A stretch of DNA of 52,900 bases from contig NZ_BBAG01000018.1 of assembly GCF_001311135.1 (NCBI RefSeq), positions 1-52,900 on the forward strand. The letters run 5' to 3'. Below, one piece after another: positions 1-7,733 of this stretch (within the stretch, counting starts at the first letter, position 1; every line of letters begins with the position of its first letter). A program made the position numbers and the translations under genes. This DNA is from Secundilactobacillus paracollinoides DSM 15502 = JCM 11969 (GTDB lineage: Bacteria; Bacillota; Bacilli; Lactobacillales; Lactobacillaceae). A model generated the notes under the pieces. The model searched no databases. It worked only from the letters and a program-made list of their open reading frames with translations, and was not told the DNA's origin.

Positions 1-21
1 AAACGCTTTCTTCCGCTCTCT
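1..21 (-). repeat. Terminal fragment of a PAL palindromic repeat
   Basis: The first 21 bases are identical to positions 186-206, which form the 5' end (minus strand) of the next PAL copy. A second copy in the same orientation therefore probably extends to the left of the window. Confidence 0.6.
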
Positions 22-79
22 GAACTTTGATTTTATTTTTTGCTATAGGTGCAATTTACTTGGTCTTTCTATTAGCCTT

Positions 80-206
80 GAGACTAAACGAGCTCCCGGA
101 AAGCAAGGAGTTGCACCTAAGGGACTATGCCCAGTAAAGCCAGGCCCGGGCTTTACTGGACATAGTCCCTTAGGCTCCACTCCTTAAACGCTTTCTTCCG
201 CTCTCT
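80..206 (-). repeat. PAL palindromic repeat, divergent copy
   Basis: A long hairpin is visible: TAAGGGACTATG pairs with CATAGTCCCTTA, continued by AGTAAAGCC against GGCTTTACT around a short loop. Outside it AAGGAGT pairs with ACTCCTT. The minus-strand 5' end (AGAGAGCGGAAGAAAGCG) resembles the AGAGCGTGTAGGAAAACG end of other copies. The stem sequence is wholly different from the other copies but equally well paired. Confidence 0.7.
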
Positions 207-225
207 ATGCAAAGGTCCCAATCTT

Positions 226-234
226 TGTTATAAT
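226..234 (+). promoter_or_regulatory. Extended -10 promoter of the DUF402 gene
   Basis: TGTTATAAT is a consensus TATAAT with an upstream TG. No good -35 is visible. It sits directly after the PAL copy and overlaps the first codons of the longest possible reading frame, which helps to rule out that upstream start. Confidence 0.6.
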
Positions 235-292
235 GACAAGTGAATTTTTATTAATCATACCCGATACTTTAGGAGAAAGTAGGGTTTTAACT

Positions 293-841
293 ATGGCGCG
301 CGAAGCTAGAGGACCTAAGGAAGGCGACTTCGTTACGATCAAAAGCTATAAGCACGACGGAAGTTTGCATCGAACTTGGCGCGATACAATGGTACTTAAA
401 ACAAGTGAAAATGCCCTCATCGGTTGCAATGACCACACGTTAGTCATTGAAGACGATGGGCGGCGGTGGGTGACTCGTGAGCCGGCAATCGTTTATTTTC
501 ATAAACACTATTGGTTTAATGTGGTAGCGATGATCCGAGATAATGGTATTTCCTATTACTGTAACCTCGCTTCACCATACGTTCTGGATAAGGAAGCATT
601 AAAGTATATTGATTATGACTTAGACGTTAAGGTCTTTCCTGACGGCGAAAAACGGTTGCTTGACGTTGACGAGTACGAAGTGTTCAGCCGTCGCTGGCAT
701 TACTCCAAAGAGATCGATCAGATTTTAAAGGCGAACGTGCTCATTTTGGTTGATTGGATCAACAACCGAAAAGGACCATTCTCCAAAGAATACGTCGATC
801 TCTGGTATTCACGCTATCTCGAACTTTCCCGGCGGAGCTAA
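293..841 (+). CDS. ntdP: DUF402 family nucleoside tri-/diphosphate phosphatase (Ntdp/YgaC-like)
   Basis: About 182 residues. The N-terminal [20 protein letters not shown] block and the downstream [11 protein letters not shown] and [14 protein letters not shown] stretches are typical of the DUF402/Ntdp family, whose members hydrolyse nucleoside tri- and diphosphates with a divalent metal. The conserved acidic residues of the YIDYDLDV and LDVDEYE segments are present. The open frame reaches back to 233, but that start lies inside the -10 box. ATG 293 matches the usual N-terminus, and a GGAG-type site lies upstream though rather far away. It is monocistronic, with its own promoter and a terminator at 866-905. 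The family assignment is confident; the exact cellular substrate is not known from sequence. Confidence 0.88.
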   Translation: MAREARGPKEGDFVTIKSYKHDGSLHRTWRDTMVLKTSENALIGCNDHTLVIEDDGRRWVTREPAIVYFHKHYWFNVVAMIRDNGISYYCNLASPYVLDKEALKYIDYDLDVKVFPDGEKRLLDVDEYEVFSRRWHYSKEIDQILKANVLILVDWINNRKGPFSKEYVDLWYSRYLELSRRS

Positions 842-865
842 TGGGTTGCTTTCGAGGTCAATTTA

Positions 866-905
866 AAATGAACCCGGCAGGATCATCGCTGTGGTTCATT
901 TTTTT
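866..905 (+). terminator. Rho-independent terminator after the DUF402 gene
   Basis: ATGAACC (868-874) pairs with GGTTCAT (893-899), followed by a run of T to 905. Confidence 0.8.
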
Positions 906-987
906 GAATCAAAGCCCCGCTAGACAACACAACGACAAATTGTGCTGGAATCTATTAGAGACGCTGGTACGTGGGGCGTAATCACGT

Positions 988-993
988 TATAAT
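988..993 (+). promoter_or_regulatory. -10 box upstream of the AI-2E-type gene
   Basis: Consensus TATAAT 35 bases before the ATG. No clear -35 is visible. A GAGGGAGGGG ribosome binding site follows. Confidence 0.5.
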
Positions 994-1028
994 AAACATA
1001 TTTTCAACACGAAACGAGGGAGGGGCCT

Positions 1029-2174
1029 ATGTTTGATCAGTATCGCAGGTCCAAATTATTATTTTGGTCGTTAGAGATCCTTATTGCGGCAACGTTGATT
1101 TGGGTCTGCACGAAAATTGATTTTCTTTTTTCACCCATCGCAACATTCTTCAATACGATCTTCATGCCGATCCTATTAGCTGGGGTGCTGTTTTACCTGC
1201 TAAATCCGGTAGTTAAGCTGATTCAAAAGGTGAAGATCGGCAAGTGGCATATTAGCCGAACATGGGCAGTTGCCCTCATTTTTATTTTGTTTGCGGCGAT
1301 TCTAGCTGGTGGCATTGTTTGGTTGATTCCACGACTGATTCAACAAGTTAGCACACTGGTCAATAACGTGCCGAACATCGTCAAAATTATTCAGACGGGG
1401 TTAGCTGACATTAACGATAAGCTGAGCAGCTATACTTGGCTGAAAAATGTTGACTTCAGTAAATATGGTGACCAGATTGAAAAGAACCTGGCCAGCTATG
1501 CGCAAAAATTTATGACTGGGCTGACCTCCAGCGTTGGGACGGTCGTCGGGATGGCAACGAGTGTGACAGTTGTAGCGGTCACCGTTCCAGTGATGCTGTT
1601 TTACATGTTGAAGGATGGGCATAAACTTGTTCCAAGTATTAAAAAGTTTTTGCCGGATCGTCACGCGGATCAAATCATCGACTTGCTGAACAAAATGAGT
1701 CATACGCTGTCACGCTATATCGGCGGGCAAATGATCGAGATCTTATTCGTTGGGACGTTTACCTCGATCGGGTTTAGCCTCGTTGGTGAAAAGTATGCGC
1801 TGTTGCTCGGTATTTTTGCCGGCATGTGCAATATTATTCCTTACGTGGGGCCTTACATTGGGGTCTTACCAGCAGTGATCGTTGCTATCGAAAGCGGCTT
1901 GACGCAGGTCATTCTCGTTCTCGTTGTCACGGTCATCGTGCAACAGGTGGATGGAAACTTCATCTATCCAAATGTCATTGGTCGGACGCTGAACATTCAT
2001 CCGTTGACCATTATTATCATTTTGCTGGTGGCGGGTAACATCGCCGGGCTGTTCGGTATGATCCTTGGTGTGCCGCTGTATGCGGTGGTCAAAACGGTGG
2101 TTGAGTTCATCTACAACATTTTCCACCTGCAACGCGAGCAAAAGGAAAAGACGCCGGCTGATTCGGCCAAATAG
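1029..2174 (+). CDS. AI-2E family transporter (PerM/YdiK-like membrane protein)
   Basis: 381 residues with hydrophobic segments near residues 12-30, 36-58 and 78-98, then an amphipathic region (about 105-170) and further membrane segments from residue 175 to 355. This is the usual arrangement of the AI-2E transporter-like superfamily. The C-terminal GMCNIIPYVGPYIG motif and the GNFIYPNVIGRTLNIHPLTIIIILLVAG block are diagnostic. The start is well supported by a GGGAGGGG site. Family members have been linked to autoinducer-2 export and to Na+/H+ antiport, so the substrate cannot be read from sequence. It is monocistronic and lies upstream of the teichoic acid genes with a separate promoter between them, so a shared function is not implied. 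Confidence 0.85.
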   Translation: MFDQYRRSKLLFWSLEILIAATLIWVCTKIDFLFSPIATFFNTIFMPILLAGVLFYLLNPVVKLIQKVKIGKWHISRTWAVALIFILFAAILAGGIVWLIPRLIQQVSTLVNNVPNIVKIIQTGLADINDKLSSYTWLKNVDFSKYGDQIEKNLASYAQKFMTGLTSSVGTVVGMATSVTVVAVTVPVMLFYMLKDGHKLVPSIKKFLPDRHADQIIDLLNKMSHTLSRYIGGQMIEILFVGTFTSIGFSLVGEKYALLLGIFAGMCNIIPYVGPYIGVLPAVIVAIESGLTQVILVLVVTVIVQQVDGNFIYPNVIGRTLNIHPLTIIIILLVAGNIAGLFGMILGVPLYAVVKTVVEFIYNIFHLQREQKEKTPADSAK

Positions 2175-2246
2175 CCGCCGTTTCTTAAAGGATTCCTAAG
2201 GACAGCAAACTTTCCCTGGTCAGATATTGGGTTGCATCGCAATTTA

Positions 2247-2255
2247 TGATATTAT
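2247..2255 (+). promoter_or_regulatory. Extended -10 promoter of tagD
   Basis: TGATATTAT has a TG-extended -10. The -35 region is poor. It lies about 65 bases upstream of the tagD ATG. Confidence 0.45.
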
Positions 2256-2319
2256 AGTCGAGTTAGGACTCAGGGAAACAACACATTAATAGCGACTACA
2301 CAGATAAGCGGGAGATTTT

Positions 2320-2736
2320 ATGAAAAAAGTTATTACTTACGGCACTTTTGATTTATTACACAAGGGCCACGTTAGATTATTGAAGCGGGCGGCTGCGTTA
2401 GGTGACCACTTAACGGTCTGCCTTTCCTCTGATGAATTCAACGCCATTAAGGGCAAGCGCGCATACACCTCATACGAAGACCGAAAGTATATTCTGGAAG
2501 CCATTCGTTACGTGGATGAAGTGATTCCAGAAAAGAACTGGGATCAAAAAATCAAGGATGTTCAGGACAACGATATTGATTTGTTTGTGATGGGCGATGA
2601 CTGGAAGGGTAAGTTCGACTTTTTGAAGGACTACTGTGAAGTGATCTACCTGCCTCGGACAGAGGGTATCTCCACCACGAAGATCAAGCAGGACCTTGGC
2701 TTGACCACTGGTGCGGACTGGAAAGAAAATAAGTAG
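2320..2736 (+). CDS. tagD: Glycerol-3-phosphate cytidylyltransferase
   Basis: 138 residues, close to the usual ~130 of TagD. It makes CDP-glycerol from CTP and sn-glycerol-3-phosphate, the activated precursor of poly(glycerol phosphate) teichoic acid, in the cytoplasm. The nucleotidyltransferase signature GTFDLLHKGH (residues 8-17, with the HxGH motif) and the RTEGISTTKI block near residue 117 are both intact. A GGGAG site precedes the ATG. The CDP-glycerol polymerase gene lies three genes downstream (4004-5668), which supports the role. The hairpin at 2748-2780 may partly separate tagD from the rest. Confidence 0.95.
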   Translation: MKKVITYGTFDLLHKGHVRLLKRAAALGDHLTVCLSSDEFNAIKGKRAYTSYEDRKYILEAIRYVDEVIPEKNWDQKIKDVQDNDIDLFVMGDDWKGKFDFLKDYCEVIYLPRTEGISTTKIKQDLGLTTGADWKENK

Positions 2737-2747
2737 AATGTGACGAC

Positions 2748-2780
2748 AATATCCCCGGTTGCGACTAGGGATATTTTATT
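2748..2780 (+). terminator. Hairpin terminator or attenuator after tagD
   Basis: AATATCCC (2748-2755) pairs with GGGATATT (2768-2775), followed by TTATT. The T run is weak, so read-through into the next gene 19 bases away is plausible. Confidence 0.6.
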
Positions 2781-2798
2781 GTAAAAGCGAGGGTAATC

Positions 2799-3632
2799 AT
2801 GAAGCAGGCAATCTTTTTAGTAACGTCATTAGCGGGTATTAAAAAATTGACGTTTAAACAAAAAATCACGATGCTGCGCAACGACGATATCCAAATCACT
2901 GTGGTGTTGGGTATGGTGCAGTTTGACGAGTATGAGGCCGCAAAACAGCTCATCCAAACGATGGTGGGTGCTGGCCGGGTGATTGTGATGTCACTGGCAG
3001 AATTAGTGCGCGATAAGCCGGGCATTGCGGTCGCTGAAAAGGATCAGTTTACGGCAGACTACCGCGACCTTGACGTGAAACGATTCAGTGCAGGAGACAA
3101 CACTGATGATGTGATTCTCCGCTACGTGGCAGAGGGCGATATTGTGGCCGAGGAAGTGGTCGACGCTGATGGCCGGCTGATCACCGCGACTAAGATCAGT
3201 CAAAATCAACCGGTGGCAGCGGCCGTTTATGAAGACGACAAGCAGATCGGGCTGCTGCACTATACGGACGGTAAGCACGACGAAAGTCTGTTGCTGAACG
3301 GTGCCGGTGAGCTGGTCTATCGTTTCATTCGCCACGACCACCACGTGACCTATGATTATGAAATGCAGCGGACCTCGAAAATGGCCTTTACCAATCTGAT
3401 CTCTGAAACCGACGAAAAAACGGATCAGGTCAGTTACCGGCTCAGCGAAGAGCGGCCATACTATGAGGTTGTTGATCACGTGGACTTTCACCGGTTCAAC
3501 TCGATCTTTGAATTCTATGCGGAATTTATCAGTACGGAATTTGCGGACGTGCCAGCCAGTCTGTTCATCGATCTCAACGACAACCCGCATTTCGCTGCCT
3601 ATCTGCAACAACTATTGATCTTTAATTACTAA
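2799..3632 (+). CDS. Unrecognised protein in the teichoic acid cluster
   Basis: 277 residues, with no signal peptide or membrane segment. I do not recognise a named family. The N-terminal half looks like alternating alpha/beta (QITVVLGMVQFDEYEAAKQLI, VIVMSLAEL) and the C-terminal half is rich in charged and aromatic residues (RFIRHDHHVTYDYEMQ, EERPYYEVVDHVDFHRF). A degenerate glycosyltransferase-like or accessory fold is possible but unproven. It stands 13 bases before another unknown gene, which overlaps the TagF-like gene, so the three are very probably co-transcribed. A role in making or decorating glycerol-phosphate polymer is inferred from context only. Confidence 0.7.
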   Translation: MKQAIFLVTSLAGIKKLTFKQKITMLRNDDIQITVVLGMVQFDEYEAAKQLIQTMVGAGRVIVMSLAELVRDKPGIAVAEKDQFTADYRDLDVKRFSAGDNTDDVILRYVAEGDIVAEEVVDADGRLITATKISQNQPVAAAVYEDDKQIGLLHYTDGKHDESLLLNGAGELVYRFIRHDHHVTYDYEMQRTSKMAFTNLISETDEKTDQVSYRLSEERPYYEVVDHVDFHRFNSIFEFYAEFISTEFADVPASLFIDLNDNPHFAAYLQQLLIFNY

Positions 3633-3644
3633 GGAGTCGTTCTC

Positions 3645-4016
3645 GTGCGTGCAATATTATCAGGATTACATCAAAAAAAACAACAGCAGGAACTGGAATT
3701 CGAACTGATCGATGTGCCAGGATCCTTCGATAATTTACGGGTAACCTTCTTGGAAACGACCAGTCTGGCGTCCGTCACGTTGCCAGTGACACGCATCATC
3801 GACAACAATCTGGTTCGCGTACAGATCGATCCCGCAAAATTGCAGTTCAATGCCTTCGACCAGTCAGAATTCACCTGGCAGCTTTTCTTGGCCTTCGATG
3901 CCAACGAAGAACAGGTGATCCTGCAGGTCGAAAGTGAATACTTAAGCGACCGTCACCAGTTATCGCTGACGAGTCAGTTCCAATTTAATGCCGACTCTGA
4001 GGCATGGCCACATTAA
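3645..4016 (+). CDS. Small unrecognised protein overlapping the TagF-like gene
   Basis: 123 residues, soluble, apparently beta-rich (LEFELIDVPGSFDNLRVTFLE, NNLVRVQIDPAKLQF, QVILQVESEYLS). The start is GTG 3645, chosen because AAGGAG lies 8 bases upstream. The 3' end overlaps the start of the TagF-like gene by 13 bases, which suggests translational coupling. The overall pattern resembles the beta-rich N-terminal region of the neighbouring TagF-like protein, so it could be a split-off accessory domain. That is inference from appearance; no function is assigned. Confidence 0.65.
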   Translation: MRAILSGLHQKKQQQELEFELIDVPGSFDNLRVTFLETTSLASVTLPVTRIIDNNLVRVQIDPAKLQFNAFDQSEFTWQLFLAFDANEEQVILQVESEYLSDRHQLSLTSQFQFNADSEAWPH

Positions 4017-5668
4017 ACATCCACATTCGTCAAGCCGAGGATGAATTCACGGTCAACGCAGTGAACTTGGTGGATAATACCCTGCAGATCACCGGTTATA
4101 ACAAAATTAACAACCAGAAGATCACGGATCAAAAGATCATCTTGAAGTCGCGTAATTCGGATGCTAAGTTGGCTTACCCAACCAAAAAGGGCACCCTGCG
4201 TGGGCTGTTTCGCGTTGCGATTCCGCTGACTGATCTGCCGCAGGATTCCATTGAGGACCTGTCGATTTCATATAAGATGGGATCCCAGCCCATTACTCAG
4301 CGGTTGATCTTAGCGCGGTCATTGGAAGGCCAAACTGTTCAAGCTGTGTTACCTGGCAACCGGCTGGTCCTTATCGAAAAGCGGTTTAATAACGGGATCG
4401 TCATCAAGGAGTTCCCAGCACCAAGCCTTGGCGAAAAAATTGCGGCCGTCCCTGGCAAGACCCACGCTGTTGTGGACCTTGGTCGGACGGTGCAGGATAA
4501 GGTGAATTTGCGGCGGATGCGGTTCCTGTTTAAGTCAGGCCACCGGCCATACGACCAGACGACCATCGTGTTTGAATCATTTGGCGGCCGTCAAGTCAGT
4601 GACAGTCCGTACGCCATTTACCGCTTGTTCAAGGAACTCTATCCCGGCTTTAACTTTGTTTGGTCGATCGATCGGTCATTGAAGAAGTTCTGCAAGGAAA
4701 ACAACATTCCGTTCGTTGTCCGCCGAACTTCGAAGTGGGTCCGAACGTTGGAAAAGGCCACTTACTGGATCAGTAACGCACGGTTCCCATCCTGGGTCAA
4801 GAAACCTAATTATGTGACGTACATTCAGACCTGGCACGGGACACCGTTGAAAAAACTGGGGCTGGACATCGAAAACGTTTCGATGCCGGGGACGACCACG
4901 GCCAAGTACCACGCTAACTTTGTGAAGGAAGCCAACCGCTGGGATGCACTGGTTTCACCAAACGACTACTCAACACGCATCTTCCGGTCAGCCTTTGGGT
5001 TCAATAACCAGATTCTTAAGGTTGGGTATCCTCGTAACGATGAATTACTGAACTCTTCTGCTGATGATATTCAACGTCTGAAGGAAGAGATGGGCATCCC
5101 GCTGGATAAGAAGGTCGTGCTTTACGCCCCAACTTACCGGGACAACCAGTTTGCTGAAAAGGGAAAGTACACCTTTGAACTGCCGTTTAGTCTGGACGAC
5201 TTTAAGAAACAGTTTGGCGAGGATACGGTCCTGATCTTGCGGATGCACTATTTGATTGCGAACGCGCTGGATATTAGTGATTACACCGACTTTGTGTACG
5301 ATTTTTCGAGTCACCCAAACATTTCAGACCTGTACTTGGTTTCCGATATGCTGATCACCGACTACTCCTCGGTTTTCTTCGACTATGCCTACCTCAAACG
5401 GCCGATCTTGTTCTACCCGTACGACTACCATCTGTACAAGGATGAACTGCGCGGATTCTACCTCGATTACGAAAAGGACCTGCCTGGGGACATTGCCAAT
5501 AATGAATCAGAACTATTAGCTGGCATTAAAAAAGATTTGCAGCAACCCGATATGAGTCATGACGCAAGGTTTATGAAGTTCTATAAGCGCTTCTGTGCCA
5601 TTGATGACGGGTTAAGTTCATTGAAGATCGTTAACTATGTTGTGCATCAGATTGAAAAGAACGGTTAA
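4004..5668 (+). CDS. tagF: CDP-glycerol glycerophosphotransferase family protein (TagF-like)
   Basis: 554 residues. Residues ~1-150 form a beta-rich N-terminal region, and residues ~170-550 are the glycerophosphotransferase domain. Landmarks are IQTWHGTPLKKLG (~274), VGYPRNDELL (~340), VVLYAPTYRD (~368), LILRMHYLI (~410) and LITDYSSVFFDYAYLKRPILFYPYD (~450). These hold the conserved His and acidic residues of the family, which transfers glycerol phosphate from CDP-glycerol to a growing teichoic acid chain at the inner face of the membrane. Several paralogues occur in lactobacilli, so whether this is the main polymerase, a primase or a short-chain enzyme cannot be told. The symbol is by family. 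Confidence 0.87.
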   Translation: MATLNIHIRQAEDEFTVNAVNLVDNTLQITGYNKINNQKITDQKIILKSRNSDAKLAYPTKKGTLRGLFRVAIPLTDLPQDSIEDLSISYKMGSQPITQRLILARSLEGQTVQAVLPGNRLVLIEKRFNNGIVIKEFPAPSLGEKIAAVPGKTHAVVDLGRTVQDKVNLRRMRFLFKSGHRPYDQTTIVFESFGGRQVSDSPYAIYRLFKELYPGFNFVWSIDRSLKKFCKENNIPFVVRRTSKWVRTLEKATYWISNARFPSWVKKPNYVTYIQTWHGTPLKKLGLDIENVSMPGTTTAKYHANFVKEANRWDALVSPNDYSTRIFRSAFGFNNQILKVGYPRNDELLNSSADDIQRLKEEMGIPLDKKVVLYAPTYRDNQFAEKGKYTFELPFSLDDFKKQFGEDTVLILRMHYLIANALDISDYTDFVYDFSSHPNISDLYLVSDMLITDYSSVFFDYAYLKRPILFYPYDYHLYKDELRGFYLDYEKDLPGDIANNESELLAGIKKDLQQPDMSHDARFMKFYKRFCAIDDGLSSLKIVNYVVHQIEKNG

Positions 5669-5680
5669 TATCCTTGTTCC

Positions 5681-5772
5681 CTAGTGGTAGCGATTATCGT
5701 TTCGTTCCAATAGTCTGCATAGGTTACGGTTTCCACTACTGCGGAGTGCCAAATTGCAGAATGCAGCGGATT
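5681..5772 (-). repeat. Degraded fragment of the long structured repeat (LSR-D)
   Basis: Read on the minus strand, TCCGCTGCATTCTGCAATTT continues into GGCACTCCGCAGTAGTGG, which matches the 5' part of the complete copies at 24606 and 47033 (CCGTTGCATTCCGCAATTTG, then a TAGTGG segment). The remainder has diverged or been lost. It fills the gap between the TagF-like gene and its terminator. Confidence 0.6.
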
Positions 5773-5783
5773 TCAACGCAATC

Positions 5784-5820
5784 AAAAAAAGGCTGGGAAT
5801 AACTTCCCAGTCTTTCTTGC
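5784..5820 (+). terminator. Terminator of the teichoic acid cluster
   Basis: CTGGGAA pairs with TTCCCAG around a short loop, with flanking A and T tracts (AAAAAAAGG and TCTTTCTT). Confidence 0.75.
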
Positions 5821-5837
5821 TGTTTACCCAAAGGCAA

Positions 5838-5866
5838 TTGGCTAATGGGCGTCATTAAGTTATACT
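5838..5866 (+). promoter_or_regulatory. prfC promoter
   Basis: TTGGCT (5838-5843), 17-base spacer, TATACT (5861-5866). Confidence 0.6.
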
Positions 5867-5930
5867 ACTAGATGGACGAATTTAAAAAAATGAACGCACA
5901 ACCAACTGAAAACTTGAAAGGAACAACACT

Positions 5931-7501
5931 ATGACAACATTATCCAACGACGTTGCGACCCGGCGGACCTTCGCCATTATTTCTCACCCTGATGCCGGGA
6001 AAACAACGATTACGGAACAACTGTTGCTGTTTGGCGGAATCGTGCGTCAGGCGGGGACAGTTAAAGCCCGTAAAAGTGGCAACTTTGCCAAGTCAGACTG
6101 GATGGAGATCGAACAAAAACGTGGGATCTCCGTTACCAGTTCAGTGATGCAGTTTGATTACGAAGGCAAACGCATCAATATCTTGGATACACCAGGACAC
6201 GAAGATTTCTCTGAAGATACGTACCGGACATTGATGGCAGTGGACTCTGCTGTCATGGTCATTGACTCCGCAAAGGGGATCGAACCGCAAACTAAGAAAC
6301 TGTTCCAAATTTGTAAGATGCGGGGAATCCCGATCTTTACCTTCATGAATAAGCTGGACCGTGATGGCCGCGACCCACTTGATCTGATTGCCGAATTGGA
6401 AGACGTTCTGGGAATCGAAGGGTATCCAATGAACTGGCCAATTGGTATGGGGAAAGAATTAAAGGGCCTGTACGACCGTTACCACAACCGAGTGGCTATG
6501 TTCCGTCCAGATTCCGAGGAGACCGCTACGTGCCATTAGACGACAATGGCGACATTCCTGCTGACAACCCGCTCCATGATGACTCGTGGTACGAAGATGC
6601 CCGGGACAACATGGAACTGATCGAAGACGCTGGTAATTCGTTTGACATGGACAAGATTGCAAAGGGGGACCAAACCCCCGTGTTCTTTGGGTCAGCGCTG
6701 GCTAATTTTGGGGTCAAGACATTCCTTGAGACTTACCTGCAATTTGCACCGCAGCCTGAAGAACATAAAACAACGGATGGTGAAGAAATCGATCCAACGG
6801 ATGATAACTTCTCTGGGTTTGTTTTTAAGATTCAGGCCAACATGGATCCGAAGCACCGGGATCGGATCGCCTTTGTCCGAATTTGTTCTGGCCGGTTCAA
6901 TCACGGCATGGACGTTACGTTAGGTCGGACTGGGAAAACGATGCGACTCTCAAATGTGACCCAGTTTATGGCTGATACGCGTGAAAACGTCGATACTGCT
7001 GTGGCCGGGGATATCATCGGGTTGTACGATACTGGGAATTACCAAATTGGCGATACGATCTATACCGGTAAGAAGAAACTGCAGTTTGAAAAATTACCGC
7101 AGTTTACGCCAGAATTATTTGTGCGGGTCACAGCTAAAAACGTCATGAAGCAAAAGTCCTTCCACAAAGGGATTAACCAGCTGGTACAGGAAGGTGCCAT
7201 TCAGCTCTATACCTCGTATACCACTGGGGATTACATCCTTGGGGCGGTTGGTCAACTGCAGTTTGAAGTCTTCCAGTTCCGGATGAAAAACGAGTATAAC
7301 TCGGACGTCATTATGGAACCGATGGGCCACAAGACTGCTCGGTGGATCGATCCGGAACAGTTGGATGAACGGATGTCTTCCAGCCGAAACCTGCTGGTCA
7401 AGGATCTGGCCGGTGAGCCGTTGTTCCTGTTTGAAAACGACTTTGCGGAACGCTGGTTTAAGGATAAGTATCCAGATGTGACGCTGACGGCAAAATTATA
7501 G
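5931..7501 (+). CDS. prfC: Peptide chain release factor 3 (apparent frameshift)
   Basis: RF3 is a GTPase that recycles RF1/RF2 from the ribosome after termination. The G1 motif [27 protein letters not shown] (G3) and [10 protein letters not shown] (G4) are intact in the first segment (5931-6539). The second segment (from about 6525) continues with [17 protein letters not shown], the beta-barrel domain and the C-terminal RF3 domain to KLYPDVTL-like residues. The frame changes near 6515-6525 in gaggagaccgc; restoring one base (probably G, giving EEDRYV) yields about 523 residues, the normal length. I regard the break as a sequencing deletion. The start is supported by AAAGGA upstream. It is monocistronic, with a strong terminator. 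Confidence 0.93.
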
Positions 7502-7510
7502 ACAACAGAT

Positions 7511-7552
7511 AACCACTTGGGCCATCAATTGGACGGCTAGGTGGTTTTTTTT
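7511..7552 (+). terminator. prfC terminator
   Basis: AACCAC...GGCC stem against GGCTAGGTGGTT, followed by eight T. Confidence 0.85.
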
Positions 7553-7559
7553 GACAACT

Positions 7560-7616
7560 TAGTTAGTTTATATTGACAATGACTAACTAAATAAGTACAC
7601 TGGTTTTTGTTAGTTA
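7560..7616 (+). promoter_or_regulatory. Promoter of the ABC transporter with TTAGTTAGT operator half-sites
   Basis: TTGACA (7573-7578), 17-base spacer, TACACT (7596-7601). TTAGTTAGT (7560-7568) lies just upstream, its exact complement ACTAACTAA (7582-7590) lies inside the spacer, and TTAGTTAG (7609-7616) lies just after the -10. This layout is what a TetR-type repressor site blocking RNA polymerase would look like. No regulator gene is adjacent. Confidence 0.65.
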
Positions 7617-7733
7617 GCGGGATCTTGACACTAACTTAGACTGAACGTGACAGCTGGAAGACGGCTTGACAGCCCTAAGACACTCCGGTATATTGGGCCA
7701 CGGTACAAATAATCGAAATGAGGCAAGTGGGTA

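Noticed and set aside
5931..7501. Programmed frameshift in prfC or other broken genes
   Set aside because: No slippery heptamer and no common motif at the sites. So many genes in one window, all lacking bases, points to sequencing error.
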